A DNA stretch of 64,000 nt. It comes from Nitrospira japonica (GTDB lineage Bacteria; Nitrospirota; Thermodesulfovibrionia; UBA6902). The position numbers were made by a program, and so were the translations under genes. This document shows, in pieces, positions 1-9,528 of the stretch. The notes below the pieces were generated by a model. That model did no database searches and had not been told where the DNA came from. It saw nothing but the letters and a program-made list of their open reading frames with translations. Location: positions 95,293 through 159,292 of the forward strand of contig DYJL01000005.1 of the NCBI GenBank assembly GCA_020723105.1, in the 5' to 3' direction. Position 1 is the first letter of the stretch, and every line of letters starts with the position of its first letter.

Positions 1-2
1 AA

Positions 3-290
3 TCCGGCGGGAAGATAGATGCTGTAACAGACGATGAGATCCTTGAAGCGTATAAATTTATTGCTTCAAGAGAAGGAATATTCTGCGAACCTGCTTCAGC
101 AGCTTCACTGGCAGGGGTAATAAAATTATCAGGGCAGAATTATTTTTCAGCAGGTGATACAATCGTTTGCACTCTCACAGGCCATGGTTTAAAAGACCCC
201 GATAATGCGCTTAAGGTTTCCACACAGCCTGTAAGAATAAAAGCAGAGCTGTCTGCATTGGAAGATGTATTAAGAGGGTGCTGTATATAA
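3..290 (+). CDS. thrC: threonine synthase, C-terminal part (5' end outside window)
   Basis: The open frame enters from the left edge and stops at TAA 288-290, giving 95 residues. The stretch EPASAASLAG followed by CTLTGHGLKDP is the C-terminal signature of PLP-dependent threonine synthase, which converts O-phosphohomoserine to threonine. The PLP lysine would lie in the missing part. It fits with lysC, another aspartate-family gene, downstream on the same strand. The family call rests on recognition of these motifs only. Confidence 0.85.
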   Translation, partial: SGGKIDAVTDDEILEAYKFIASREGIFCEPASAASLAGVIKLSGQNYFSAGDTIVCTLTGHGLKDPDNALKVSTQPVRIKAELSALEDVLRGCCI

Positions 291-291
291 G

Positions 292-1191
292 CTACTGCAA
301 AACCCCTCTGGCAATTTCAATGACTTTCCCGCCAATGTGAATATCAATTTTTTCCTTCGTCTTATCTGCTTTCAGATATAGCAGGGAGGGACGGTTTATT
401 TCATACCCCTGTTCAACACGAATGTCAATATAGTCAGTGCCGAAATAATGGTGTTTTACAAGATATCCTGCAAGACACCCGTTACCGCTTCCTGTTGCCG
501 GGTCTTCTGGTATTCCGTAATAATCGGCAAACATGCGCACATTTAGCTGGTTGTCTTCATTATATGTTTCCGGACAGAAAATGAGAATTGCTTTTGCGTC
601 AGCTTTTTTTACCAGTTCGAAATAATTATCTTGTTCTATTCTTGCTTTTTTTACAGACACCAGTGTTTTTAAGGGAACCAGGATAAAAGGCAGTCCTGTG
701 GAAACTTCTTCAACCGGAAACCTTGTATCAATTTCAGAGGTCCGTATATTCATAACTGATGCAATCTGATTTTTGTTGAAGGTCCTTCCGAAAGTCGGCT
801 GCATTTGTTTCATAGTTAACCTGTCTGCTGTATTTTTTCTGTAGACAATCTCTATCGGTATCGGGCCTATCTTCAGATTTAAAAAAATTGTTTTTACAGG
901 CTTCTTAATTATTTCTTTCTGAATGATATATGCAGTGCCCAATGTGGGGTGCCCCGCAAAGGGGACCTCCTGTTCAGGAGTGAAAATCCGCACATCGTAC
1001 CCGCCGTTTGTTATTCGTCCTGATAGTATGAAAGTCGTCTCAGAGAAATTGAACTCCCTTGCGATCATCTGCATTTCAGTATCTGAAAGTTTTTCTCCTC
1101 TGACAACGGCAAGCTGATTGCCTGTGTGCTTTTTTTCTGCAAAGACATCAACAAGGTAGAAGCAACGTTGTTTTATATTTTCTTTTGTCAT
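292..1191 (-). CDS. PhzF family isomerase/epimerase-like protein
   Basis: A 299-residue protein of the PhzF/YddE family (diaminopimelate-epimerase fold). Visible hallmarks are GNQLAVV near residue 25, EFNFSETTF near 47, FAGHPTLGTAYI near 78 and DPATGSGNGCLAGYLV near 232, typical of the two symmetric halves. Length matches the family. It is convergent with thrC (1 nt apart) and divergent from apgM. The substrate cannot be read from sequence; most chromosomal homologues are uncharacterised, so a phenazine role should not be assumed. No strong ribosome binding site precedes ATG 1191. Confidence 0.85.
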   Translation of the reverse strand: MTKENIKQRCFYLVDVFAEKKHTGNQLAVVRGEKLSDTEMQMIAREFNFSETTFILSGRITNGGYDVRIFTPEQEVPFAGHPTLGTAYIIQKEIIKKPVKTIFLNLKIGPIPIEIVYRKNTADRLTMKQMQPTFGRTFNKNQIASVMNIRTSEIDTRFPVEEVSTGLPFILVPLKTLVSVKKARIEQDNYFELVKKADAKAILIFCPETYNEDNQLNVRMFADYYGIPEDPATGSGNGCLAGYLVKHHYFGTDYIDIRVEQGYEINRPSLLYLKADKTKEKIDIHIGGKVIEIARGVLQ

Positions 1192-1308
1192 GCACTGATA
1201 TTAGCATAAAAAAGATTCCAAGTCTTCCATTTTATAAACTGGAAGAGTTAATATAATTTCAAACTTTTAACGGGTTAAACCAATTATCAATTTGCGAGGA
1301 TTCACATT

Positions 1309-2526
1309 ATGAAATATATTGTTCTTGTCGGTGACGGAATGGCTGACAGGCCCCTGAAGCAGCTTGACAATAAAACCTGTCTGCAAAAGGCACGCACGCC
1401 TAATATGGATAAACTTGCTGTCGGAGGCGAATTTGGCAAGGTAAGGACTATCCCGAAAGGTTTTGAGCCGGGGTCTGATGTTGCGAATCTTTCCATCCTC
1501 GGTTATAACCCTTCGAAGTATTACAGCGGCAGGGCGCCTGTTGAGGCTGAATACAGAGGGATAAAACTTGCTCCGGATGATGTGGCCTTCCGATGTAATC
1601 TTGTGACGCTGAAGTTTGCGGATGCAGGAGACAGGAAAGATGCTCTAATGCAGGACTACAGCGCAGGCCATATAACTACGAGTGAGGCAAGGTGTCTTAT
1701 TAAAGACATCAATAAGGAACTGAGCGACAAGGATATTACCTTTTTTCCAGGAGTGAGCTATCGCCATTTAATGATATGGAAGAACGGAAAGGTAAAAATA
1801 AAATGTACACCGCCGCATGATATTACCGGTAAAAAAATCAGCAGGTATCTCCCTGAGGGGAAGGGGGCGGAGATTCTCAGGGTCTTAATGGAGCAGTCAA
1901 CTGAGGTGTTATTATCCAATGTTGTAAATAAAAACAGAGTGAAAAAAGGTTTATCTCCGGCAAACAGCTTATGGTTCTGGGGGCAGGGCCGGAAGCTCTC
2001 TGTCCCGAAGTTTGAGGATAAGTATAATCTCAAAGGCGCGCTTATATCTGCTGTAGATTTGACCAAAGGGCTTGGTGTATGTGCGGGTTTTGATATTATC
2101 AATGTCAAGGGAGCTACAGGATATATTGATACAAATTACATTGGCAAGGCAAATGCTGCCTTGAACGCATTGAAGAGCTGCGATATTGTTTATGTGCACG
2201 TTGAAGCCCCTGATGAGGCGGGACACAATGGCGATGTCAGGACGAAAATTAAAGCCATAGAAGATTTTGATGCAAAGGTTGTTGGAACGGTGCTAAAAGG
2301 GATTGCGAAATTTAAGGATTACCGCATACTTCTTTTGCCGGATCATGCTACACCCATTACAGTCATGACTCATACTGACGAACCCGTGCCTTTTATAATT
2401 TATGACAGCAGCATCAAACGGGAAAACAAAGGATATGCCTTTAATGAATCCATCCTGAGGAAAAAGGGTATAAAAGTTTTTGAAAGAGGATACAAATTGA
2501 TGGATTATTTTATAGGAAAGAAGTGA
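1309..2526 (+). CDS. apgM: cofactor-independent phosphoglycerate mutase (archaeal type)
   Basis: A 405-residue protein starting MKYIVLVGDGMADRPL, with the metal-binding DGMAD and the phosphoserine region EPGSDVANLSILGY (near residue 51) typical of the alkaline-phosphatase superfamily aPGAM. VHVEAPDEAGHNGD and LLLPDHATP carry the further metal ligands. It interconverts 3- and 2-phosphoglycerate in glycolysis/gluconeogenesis. GAGG lies upstream of ATG 1309. It sits upstream of lysC (72 nt gap) on the same strand. Confidence 0.92.
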   Translation: MKYIVLVGDGMADRPLKQLDNKTCLQKARTPNMDKLAVGGEFGKVRTIPKGFEPGSDVANLSILGYNPSKYYSGRAPVEAEYRGIKLAPDDVAFRCNLVTLKFADAGDRKDALMQDYSAGHITTSEARCLIKDINKELSDKDITFFPGVSYRHLMIWKNGKVKIKCTPPHDITGKKISRYLPEGKGAEILRVLMEQSTEVLLSNVVNKNRVKKGLSPANSLWFWGQGRKLSVPKFEDKYNLKGALISAVDLTKGLGVCAGFDIINVKGATGYIDTNYIGKANAALNALKSCDIVYVHVEAPDEAGHNGDVRTKIKAIEDFDAKVVGTVLKGIAKFKDYRILLLPDHATPITVMTHTDEPVPFIIYDSSIKRENKGYAFNESILRKKGIKVFERGYKLMDYFIGKK

Positions 2527-2598
2527 TGCAGTGAACGTGTGGAAAATTTTTAATAAAAATGCTTTAATTTTGAATCAACGTAATACCCGGGAGAGAAC

Positions 2599-3819
2599 AT
2601 GCCATTAATTATACAAAAATACGGCGGAACGTCTGTAGCTGACACTGAAAGGATTAAGGCAGTGGCTGAAAGGGCTGTTGCAACAGCAAGTAAAGGAAAT
2701 CAGGTTGTAATTGTTGTCTCGGCTATGGCAGGCGAAACCGACAAACTTATAAAACTTGCTCATGAAATAACAGATATGCCTGATGAGAGGGAGATGGATC
2801 TTCTGCTTTCTTCAGGAGAGAGAATAACAAGCGCCCTGACTGCCATTGCTATTCAAAAACTCGGATGCAAGTCTATGAGTTTTACAGGCAGGCAGGTAGG
2901 CATAATTACTGACAGCGCTCACACAAAGGCCATGATTGAGCATATTGAGGCGGGCCGGCTTAAGACTGCTCTCAGTGAAGGAAAGATACCGGTTATTGCA
3001 GGGTTTCAGGGAATTAATGAATTTTCAGATGTTACAACTCTCGGCAGAGGAGGATCCGATACAACTGCAGTTGCAATCGCTGCAGCTCTGAAGGCAGACT
3101 TATGCGAAATTTATACAGATGTAGAAGGGGTCTATACAACTGATCCGAGAGTAGTAAAAGAAGCAAGAAAGCTAAATAAGATCTCATACGATGAGATGCT
3201 CGAGATGGCAAGTCTGGGAGCTAAGGTTCTTCACGGACGCTCTGTTGAATTTGCGAAAAAATATAATGTCCCTCTCGTAGTCCGTTCAAGCTTTAATGAG
3301 GCTCCGGGCACACTCGTTACAAAGGAGGATGGAGATATGGAAAAAGTTGTTGTTTCCGGCGTTGCTGCGGATAAGAATCAGGCCCGGATCACTATAATGA
3401 GTGTTCCAGACAGACCAGGAATTGCAGCAAATATTTTTAATGAAATTGCAGGGGCCAACCTGGTTGTTGATATGATTGTTCAGAATGTCAGCAGCGATAC
3501 AAAAGCAACTGACATATCTTTTACCGTTTCCAGGGCAGACAGCAAGAAAGCGTTTGACATTTCCAGTAATATGTCTGATAAACTTGGCGCCAAAGGCGTT
3601 AACATGAATGCAGAAGTTGCAAAGGTTTCAATTGTCGGCGTTGGAATGGTGTCTCACTTCGGAGTTGCTGCAAAGATGTTTGAAACCCTTGCAAACGAAG
3701 GCGTCAATATAATGATGATAAGCACCTCAGAGATAAAAGTCTCCTGCGTTATTGATGTAGTTCATGCTGACAAGGCGGTAAAAGTGCTGCACGATGTATT
3801 TGAACTGGCAAAACAGTAG
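2599..3819 (+). CDS. lysC: aspartate kinase
   Basis: A 406-residue aspartokinase catalysing the first step of Lys/Thr/Met synthesis. N-terminal KYGGTSVAD (residues 7-15) is the kinase signature; [16 protein letters not shown] and [13 protein letters not shown] follow. Two C-terminal ACT domains ([11 protein letters not shown]..., [13 protein letters not shown]...) indicate allosteric feedback control. GGAGAG precedes the ATG. It lies 8 nt before cimA, so the two are probably co-transcribed. Confidence 0.95.
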   Translation: MPLIIQKYGGTSVADTERIKAVAERAVATASKGNQVVIVVSAMAGETDKLIKLAHEITDMPDEREMDLLLSSGERITSALTAIAIQKLGCKSMSFTGRQVGIITDSAHTKAMIEHIEAGRLKTALSEGKIPVIAGFQGINEFSDVTTLGRGGSDTTAVAIAAALKADLCEIYTDVEGVYTTDPRVVKEARKLNKISYDEMLEMASLGAKVLHGRSVEFAKKYNVPLVVRSSFNEAPGTLVTKEDGDMEKVVVSGVAADKNQARITIMSVPDRPGIAANIFNEIAGANLVVDMIVQNVSSDTKATDISFTVSRADSKKAFDISSNMSDKLGAKGVNMNAEVAKVSIVGVGMVSHFGVAAKMFETLANEGVNIMMISTSEIKVSCVIDVVHADKAVKVLHDVFELAKQ

Positions 3820-3827
3820 GGGAATAT

Positions 3828-5390
3828 ATGCAAAAAATAGAACTATACGATACAACGTTAAGGGATGGTTCCCAGTCAGAGGATATTTCATTCTCTGTTG
3901 AGGATAAACTGCGCATAGCAGAAAAACTCGATGATTTCGGCATTCACTATATAGAAGGAGGCTGGCCCGGTGCAAATCCGAAAGATGCCGAATTTTTTAA
4001 TAATGCTAAAAAACTCAAACTAAGGAATGCGAAACTGGTGGCTTTCGGTTCCACACATCATGCAGCGCACAAAGTTAATGAAGACCTGAATATAAAGGCG
4101 CTTCTGTCAGCAAAGACACCCATAGTAACGATATTCGGCAAGACCTGGGATTTCCATGTCAGGGAGGCTTTGCGTGTTTCACTTGAAAAAAACCTTGAGT
4201 TGATTTACAACACCATAGCTTATCTCAAGAAAAAGCATGAGAAAGTTTTTTTTGATGCAGAACATTTCTTTGATGGATATAATGCAAATCCTGAGTATGC
4301 TATGAAAGCGCTTGAAGCTGCAGTATCTGCTGGAACTGACTGCCTTGTTCTTTGTGATACAAATGGTGGAACGCTTCCCCATACTATAGGAAACATCGTT
4401 GAAAGAGTCGGCAGAACATTCAAAACGCCTATTGGTATTCATGCACATAATGATTCCGAATGTGCAGTTGCGAATTCGATAATTGCAGTAGAAAAGGGCG
4501 CTTCACAGATTCAGGGGACAATCAACGGTCTCGGTGAAAGATGCGGCAATGCAAACCTGATGTCTGTTATTCCAAATCTAAAGTTAAAGCTGAAGTACGA
4601 CTGTATAACAGATAGTAATTTAAAGAAATTAAAAGATGTATCACGCTTTGTAACTGAGATATCCAATCTCAGGCCTTTCAAGAGGCAGCCGTATGCCGGC
4701 GACAGCGCCTTTGCCCATAAGGGTGGCATTCATGTCAGTGCAATTCAAAGGCATCCTGAGACGTATGAGCATATCAGGCCGGACCTTGTCGGGAATTATC
4801 AGAGGGTCCTTGTATCTGATTTGGGCGGCAGGAGCAATATAATCAGAAAGATAAAGGATTTTAAACTAAAGGTGGATCCTGATTCACCGAAAGTAGCACA
4901 GATAGTGAAGCAATTGAAGGAACTGGAAAATCAGGGTTTTCAGTTTGAAGGCGCTGAGGCATCTTTTGAACTCCTGATAAAAAAGACCTTTGGACTTCAC
5001 AGGAAATTTTTCGACCTGGCAGGTTTCAGATTAATTGTTGAGAAACGAAAAGAGGGCGAAGATCCGATAAGTGAAGCCACAATAATGGTGAAGGTGGGAA
5101 AGAAATTAGAGCATACTGCGGCAACTGGTCATGGTCCCGTTAATGCGCTTGATAACGCACTCAGAAAGGCGCTTGAGAAATTCTACCCTCAGCTCAGGCA
5201 TGTTAAACTCCTCGATTATAAAGTAAGGGTGCTGACTGCAGGTGCAGGCACCGGAGCTAAGGTAAGAGTTCTTATAGAGTCAGGAGATGAACTGCACAAA
5301 TGGGGGACTGTTGGAGTATCTGAAAATATAATTGAAGCTTCATATCAGGCGCTTGTAGACAGCATTGAATATAAATTGTTGAGAGGATGA
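3828..5390 (+). CDS. cimA: (R)-citramalate synthase
   Basis: A 520-residue protein with the HMGL/DRE-TIM barrel start [14 protein letters not shown], metal-site [15 protein letters not shown] near residue 204 and [15 protein letters not shown] near 230. A C-terminal LeuA-type allosteric domain follows (roughly residues 390-515). Length and the [12 protein letters not shown] start fit CimA rather than LeuA. It condenses pyruvate with acetyl-CoA to citramalate for threonine-independent isoleucine synthesis, drawing on the acetyl-CoA made by the CODH/ACS operon elsewhere in the window. TAGGGG lies just upstream of the start. Confidence 0.92.
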   Translation: MQKIELYDTTLRDGSQSEDISFSVEDKLRIAEKLDDFGIHYIEGGWPGANPKDAEFFNNAKKLKLRNAKLVAFGSTHHAAHKVNEDLNIKALLSAKTPIVTIFGKTWDFHVREALRVSLEKNLELIYNTIAYLKKKHEKVFFDAEHFFDGYNANPEYAMKALEAAVSAGTDCLVLCDTNGGTLPHTIGNIVERVGRTFKTPIGIHAHNDSECAVANSIIAVEKGASQIQGTINGLGERCGNANLMSVIPNLKLKLKYDCITDSNLKKLKDVSRFVTEISNLRPFKRQPYAGDSAFAHKGGIHVSAIQRHPETYEHIRPDLVGNYQRVLVSDLGGRSNIIRKIKDFKLKVDPDSPKVAQIVKQLKELENQGFQFEGAEASFELLIKKTFGLHRKFFDLAGFRLIVEKRKEGEDPISEATIMVKVGKKLEHTAATGHGPVNALDNALRKALEKFYPQLRHVKLLDYKVRVLTAGAGTGAKVRVLIESGDELHKWGTVGVSENIIEASYQALVDSIEYKLLRG

Positions 5391-5398
5391 TGGAGAAT

Positions 5399-5457
5399 GT
5401 AGGGGCAACCCTGTGTGCCTGCCCACTGAAAGGGCAACCACACAGGGTTGCCCCTAC
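5399..5457. repeat. palindromic interspersed repeat (TGTAGGGGCAACC family)
   Basis: GTAGGGGCAACCCTGTGTG on the left is matched by the inverse CACACAGGGTTGCCCCTAC on the right with a short loop, so the RNA would form a long hairpin between cimA and the RseC-like gene. A related GTAGGGGC palindrome occurs at 30236-30262. The open frame of the next gene extends into this repeat, which is why its start was moved to 5467. Confidence 0.85.
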
Positions 5458-5466
5458 CATAAAAAC

Positions 5467-5910
5467 ATGATTGAAGAAATCGGCATTGTTACAAAGACAG
5501 ACGGCTTTACTGCAAAGGTTGCTGTTCAGAAGAAGGGCACCTGTGAAGGATGTGCTGCACAGGGTGCGTGTGAGACAACAGAAGGTGGAATGGAGATAGA
5601 GGCGCTGAATCCGGTTGACGCAAAAGAAGGACAGACCGTAAGGATTTTAATCAACCCGCGGACTTACCTGAAAGGCACGATGCTGGTTTATGGAATTCCC
5701 CTTGCTGCGTTGATTGCCGGTGCCATAGTTGGGAAAAATATTGGAGAGAAATTTTTCAGGGAAACAAGCTCCGATCTTATTGCTGCTATCGCAGGTTTTG
5801 GCGCTTTTGTTTTATCTTTTCTGATTATTAAAATATGGACACACAAGTTTGAAACAAAGACAGAATACAAACCTGTGATTGAAGAAATAATAAAGAGCGA
5901 ACAGTCGTAA
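5467..5910 (+). CDS. RseC/MucC-like membrane protein (SoxR-reducing family)
   Basis: A 147-residue protein beginning MIEEIGIVTKTDG. It has a cytoplasmic Cys motif CEGCAAQGAC (residues 25-34) and two membrane segments (LVYGIPLAALIAGAIVG, LIAAIAGFGAFVLSFLIIKIW), the standard layout of the RseC/MucC family. Such proteins sit beside Rnf or sigma-E genes elsewhere; here no such neighbour is present, so the role is open. A longer frame from 5413 would translate the palindromic repeat and is rejected. Confidence 0.8.
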   Translation: MIEEIGIVTKTDGFTAKVAVQKKGTCEGCAAQGACETTEGGMEIEALNPVDAKEGQTVRILINPRTYLKGTMLVYGIPLAALIAGAIVGKNIGEKFFRETSSDLIAAIAGFGAFVLSFLIIKIWTHKFETKTEYKPVIEEIIKSEQS

Positions 5911-6036
5911 GTGAATAGCAATAACGGAAGGCAGTCGAAACCGAACTTTGTATTAAGACGGCGGCTTGATTGAACTCGGATTCTGAATTTTATTGTTAAC
6001 TGTTTATCAACGACTATTCACTTTTCACTATTCACT
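5904..6036. repeat. heptad array pair upstream of the EF-G-like gene
   Basis: ATAGTGAAT-like sequence at 5910-5918 (AGTGAATAG) is inverted relative to an array of ACTATTC/ACTTTTC units at about 6013-6036. Period is 7 nt. The pair brackets about 95 nt without a recognisable gene, directly before the Shine-Dalgarno GGGAGG of the next gene. Confidence 0.6.
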
Positions 6037-6053
6037 AAAAAGGGAGGATCTAT

Positions 6054-8141
6054 ATGAATTTTGAAGTTGACAAAATCAGAAATATTGCTGTAATCGCCCA
6101 CGGCGGGGCCGGTAAGACTTCACTTGTTGAGGCTATACTTTTTGATTCAAAGACTACGGACCGGCTCGGAAGCATTCAGGATGGCACAACGGTAACTGAC
6201 TATGAGACTGAAGAGATTAACCGTAAAATCACAATATCTTCTGCGCCTGCTTTCTGTAGCTGGAATGGTTACAGGTTAAATTTGATAGATACCCCCGGAT
6301 ACATAAACTTTATTGAGGACACAAAATGCTGTCTCAGCGCAGTTGATGGAGCGATTGTTATCGTAAGCGCTTTGTCCGGCGTAAAAGCGGAAACAGAAAA
6401 GATCTGGCAATTTGCATGCAAGTATGAAATACCCAGGCTTGTTTTCATTAACAAACTGGATAGAGAAAATGCAAATTTTCAGATGGCCCTGAGCGACCTG
6501 GAAAAATCCTATGGCTCCACGGCGATTCCTTTAAATATACCCATGGGCGCAGAAAATAATTTTGAGGGAGTTATAGATCTGGTCCACCAGAAGGCCATAA
6601 AATTTAATAACGGCAATCCGTCTGAGATAGCCATACCTGATGCATATAAAACAGATGCTGAAGAGTATCGCAAGAAAATGATAGAGAAGGTAGCGGAGAT
6701 GGACGATGCCCTTCTAGAGAAATACCTTGAAGGCGGGGAACTGACAACTGAAGAAATAAAAAAGGGCTTAAGGGAGGGTTCCATAACAAGAAGATTTATT
6801 CCAGTTGTGTGCGGGTCTGCAACGAGAAATATTGGTATTCACCAACTGCTTGAAATAGTGATACTTTGCCTGCCTTCACCTGCTGAAAAGGCAAATATAA
6901 CTCCGATACACGGTAAAGATATGAAGACCGGTGAGGATGTAAAGAGAATCCCTGCTGAGAGCGAGCCGCTTTCAGCCCGGGTATTTAAGACTATTGCGGA
7001 TCCCTTTGCGGGCAAACTGACTCTTTTCAGGGTCTATTCAGGGACCTTGAAAGCAGATTCGACAATATACAATTCTACCCGTGAAAGTAAGGAGAAAATC
7101 GGCAGCATTTTTTATCTTCTCGGTAAAAAACAGGTCCCTGTAAAAGAGGCCGGGCCTGGTGAAATTGCTGCTGTTGCAAAATTGAAAGACATTCAGACAG
7201 GAGATACAATTTCGGATGTCGGCAAGCCTATTTTATTTGAGCCGGTTAAATTTTCTGATCCGATGATTTCATATGCCATAGAGCCGAAGACAAGAGGTGA
7301 TGAAGAAAAAGTAAGCACTGCGCTTCACAGGATGCTTGAGGAGGATCCCACATTGAAATTTCACAGGGATGCAGATACAAAAGAGATGATTCTTGCAGGA
7401 ATGGGACAGGTGCATCTTGAAGTTACGCTTGAGAAATTAAAAAGAAAATTCGGAGTAGACGTTCTTATGAAGACACCGAAGATTCCATACAGGGAAACGA
7501 TCAGAGTGTCTTCCAGCGCTCAGGGCCGGTACAAGAAGCAATCTGGCGGTAGAGGGCAGTACGGTGATTGCTGGATAAAGATTGAGCCCCTGCCCAGAGG
7601 AGCAGGTTTTGAGTTTGTTGATAATATTGTCGGCGGCGTTATTCCGAGGCAATATATCCCCGCTGTTGAAAAGGGCATAGTAGAGGCCATGCCTGAAGGC
7701 CTGATTGCAGGTTATCCAGTTGTTGATATGCGGGTGACGCTGTATGACGGATCGTATCACACCGTTGATTCTTCTGAAATGGCTTTCAAGATAGCAGGCT
7801 CCATGGCGTTAAAAAACGCAGCCCAGAATGCAAAGGTTGTTATACTTGAGCCTATTGTAAGGATAGAAGTCATTACCCCTGATGAATTTTTGGGAAATGT
7901 AATAGGAGACCTCAATTCCAAACGCGGGAAGGTACAGGGTGTTGAACCGCAGGCTGGCGGAAACCAGAAAATTCTTGCTCTTGTTCCGATGTCTGAGATA
8001 TTAACCTATGCGAATCAGCTTAATTCACTGACCAGCGGAAGGGGCATCTATACAATGGAGGCTTCCCATTACGAAGAAGTTCCTTCACACCTTGCGCAGA
8101 AAATCATCGCTCAAAAAGAAGAGGCAAAGAAGGCAGAATAA
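6054..8141 (+). CDS. elongation factor G-like GTPase (EF-G2 type)
   Basis: A 695-residue translational GTPase with all five EF-G domains in order. The P-loop is AHGGAGKT (residues 15-22) rather than the canonical AHIDAGKT, and switch I reads ETEEINRKITI instead of the E-x-ERGITI of true EF-G; DTPGY and NKLDR are normal. These changes mark the EF-G-like (FusA2-type) paralogue group rather than the housekeeping factor, which should be elsewhere, near rpsL/rpsG. Function of this paralogue is uncertain. GGGAGG precedes ATG 6054. It ends 2 nt from the convergent ctpA. Confidence 0.85.
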   Translation: MNFEVDKIRNIAVIAHGGAGKTSLVEAILFDSKTTDRLGSIQDGTTVTDYETEEINRKITISSAPAFCSWNGYRLNLIDTPGYINFIEDTKCCLSAVDGAIVIVSALSGVKAETEKIWQFACKYEIPRLVFINKLDRENANFQMALSDLEKSYGSTAIPLNIPMGAENNFEGVIDLVHQKAIKFNNGNPSEIAIPDAYKTDAEEYRKKMIEKVAEMDDALLEKYLEGGELTTEEIKKGLREGSITRRFIPVVCGSATRNIGIHQLLEIVILCLPSPAEKANITPIHGKDMKTGEDVKRIPAESEPLSARVFKTIADPFAGKLTLFRVYSGTLKADSTIYNSTRESKEKIGSIFYLLGKKQVPVKEAGPGEIAAVAKLKDIQTGDTISDVGKPILFEPVKFSDPMISYAIEPKTRGDEEKVSTALHRMLEEDPTLKFHRDADTKEMILAGMGQVHLEVTLEKLKRKFGVDVLMKTPKIPYRETIRVSSSAQGRYKKQSGGRGQYGDCWIKIEPLPRGAGFEFVDNIVGGVIPRQYIPAVEKGIVEAMPEGLIAGYPVVDMRVTLYDGSYHTVDSSEMAFKIAGSMALKNAAQNAKVVILEPIVRIEVITPDEFLGNVIGDLNSKRGKVQGVEPQAGGNQKILALVPMSEILTYANQLNSLTSGRGIYTMEASHYEEVPSHLAQKIIAQKEEAKKAE

Positions 8142-8143
8142 CG

Positions 8144-9472
8144 TTATCCTGCCTTTGGCAGATCTTTAAAGACCTTCCAGGTTTTAAGAAGGTCTATAGC
8201 ACGTTGAAGCTGAATATCATTTGCTTCAGATGTCTCCACAGGAGTTTCCAAAATCTCTGGTTCCTGTTTTTCTTCTTTTTTGGTCTCGGTTTCTTTTTCT
8301 TTTGTTACGTCATTTTTGAGATGCTGCTTCAGGTCTTTCTCTCTTATGACAGGATGCGTTTGACCATTTTCCCTTACTTCAGGCTTAACAGCAATATCAG
8401 GGGTAATGCCAGTGGTTTGTATGGATCTGTCTTTGGGAGTGTAGTATCTCGCAGTTGTCAGGCGCAGTGCAGAGCCGTCGCTTAAGGGGATAACAGTCTG
8501 AACAGAGCCTTTGCCGAAGGTCTGCATCCCAATAACAACTGCACGTCCCCAATCCTGCAGGGCGCCGGCGACGATTTCCGAGGCGCTGGCACTTCCTTCA
8601 TTTACAAGTACTATCATTGGATAAGCGACATGTTTTGAGTTGATGGTTTGAAATTCCTGTCTATCACCGCTCCGTCCTTTTATATAAACAACGAGTTTTC
8701 CTTCCGGCAAAAACTGGCTTGCGACTTCTACTGCTCCGTTTAAAAGGCCGCCCGGATTGTTCCTCAGATCGAGTATGAGAGATTTTATATTGTCATTTTC
8801 CAGTTTATTGAGAGCCTGTTCCAGGTCCTGCGCAGTTCTTTGCTGAAACTGGGTAAGCTTTACATAGCCAATTTTGTCGTCGAGAACTTTGTGTTTAACA
8901 CTCTTGATTTGTATAACATCTCTTACAAGAATAAAGTCTTTAGGTTTTTCCCAGCCTTCCCTGAGAATTGTTATAGTTACTGAGGAACCCTTGGGCCCCC
9001 TCAGCTTATTTACAGCATCCTGGATAGAGATATCTTTTGTTAGTTCGCCCTGAATCTTGATAATCATGTCGCCTGCCTTGATGCCAGCTTTATATGCCGG
9101 GGTATCTTCTATGGGGGCGATTATGGTCAGCATTTTATCTTTTATGCTTATCTGTATTCCAAGGCCTGAAAACTCGCCTTTTGTATCAATCTGCATTTCC
9201 TTAAAGGCTTCTGGAGGCATAAAAGAGGAGTGGGGATCCAATTGATTGAGCATACCCTTAATAGCGCCGTTTACAAGTTCTTTTTCATCTACTTCTTCTA
9301 CGTAGTTCTGTTTTACTATTGAAAGGGTTTCTGTAAAAGTTTTTATTTTTGTATAGTGTTCATTCTCTCCGGGATTTACCTTGCCTAACAGGCTTTCTCT
9401 GCCAATCAGTAACGCTGTAACTGTAATCAATGTAATGAAGAACACTATAGACGCTGTCTTATTCCTGAACAT
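8144..9472 (-). CDS. ctpA: C-terminal processing peptidase (S41 family)
   Basis: A 442-residue exported protease. N-terminal membrane segment (IVFFITLITVTALLIG), PDZ domain around residues 95-175 (GLGIQI...AGIKAGDMIIKIQG) and a S41 core with the serine motif NEGSASASEIVAG and the lysine motif GKGSVQT. The tail after about residue 385 is rich in Lys/Glu and probably flexible. AGGAGG lies 5 nt before ATG 9472. It follows an envC-like gene on the same strand, the common ftsEX-envC-ctpA arrangement of cell-wall remodelling genes. Confidence 0.92.
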   Translation of the reverse strand: MFRNKTASIVFFITLITVTALLIGRESLLGKVNPGENEHYTKIKTFTETLSIVKQNYVEEVDEKELVNGAIKGMLNQLDPHSSFMPPEAFKEMQIDTKGEFSGLGIQISIKDKMLTIIAPIEDTPAYKAGIKAGDMIIKIQGELTKDISIQDAVNKLRGPKGSSVTITILREGWEKPKDFILVRDVIQIKSVKHKVLDDKIGYVKLTQFQQRTAQDLEQALNKLENDNIKSLILDLRNNPGGLLNGAVEVASQFLPEGKLVVYIKGRSGDRQEFQTINSKHVAYPMIVLVNEGSASASEIVAGALQDWGRAVVIGMQTFGKGSVQTVIPLSDGSALRLTTARYYTPKDRSIQTTGITPDIAVKPEVRENGQTHPVIREKDLKQHLKNDVTKEKETETKKEEKQEPEILETPVETSEANDIQLQRAIDLLKTWKVFKDLPKAG

Positions 9473-9528
9473 TCATCCTCCTGAGTGTTTGAGTAATTCC
9501 GCAATATGATTTATCATCTCTGAAAAGT

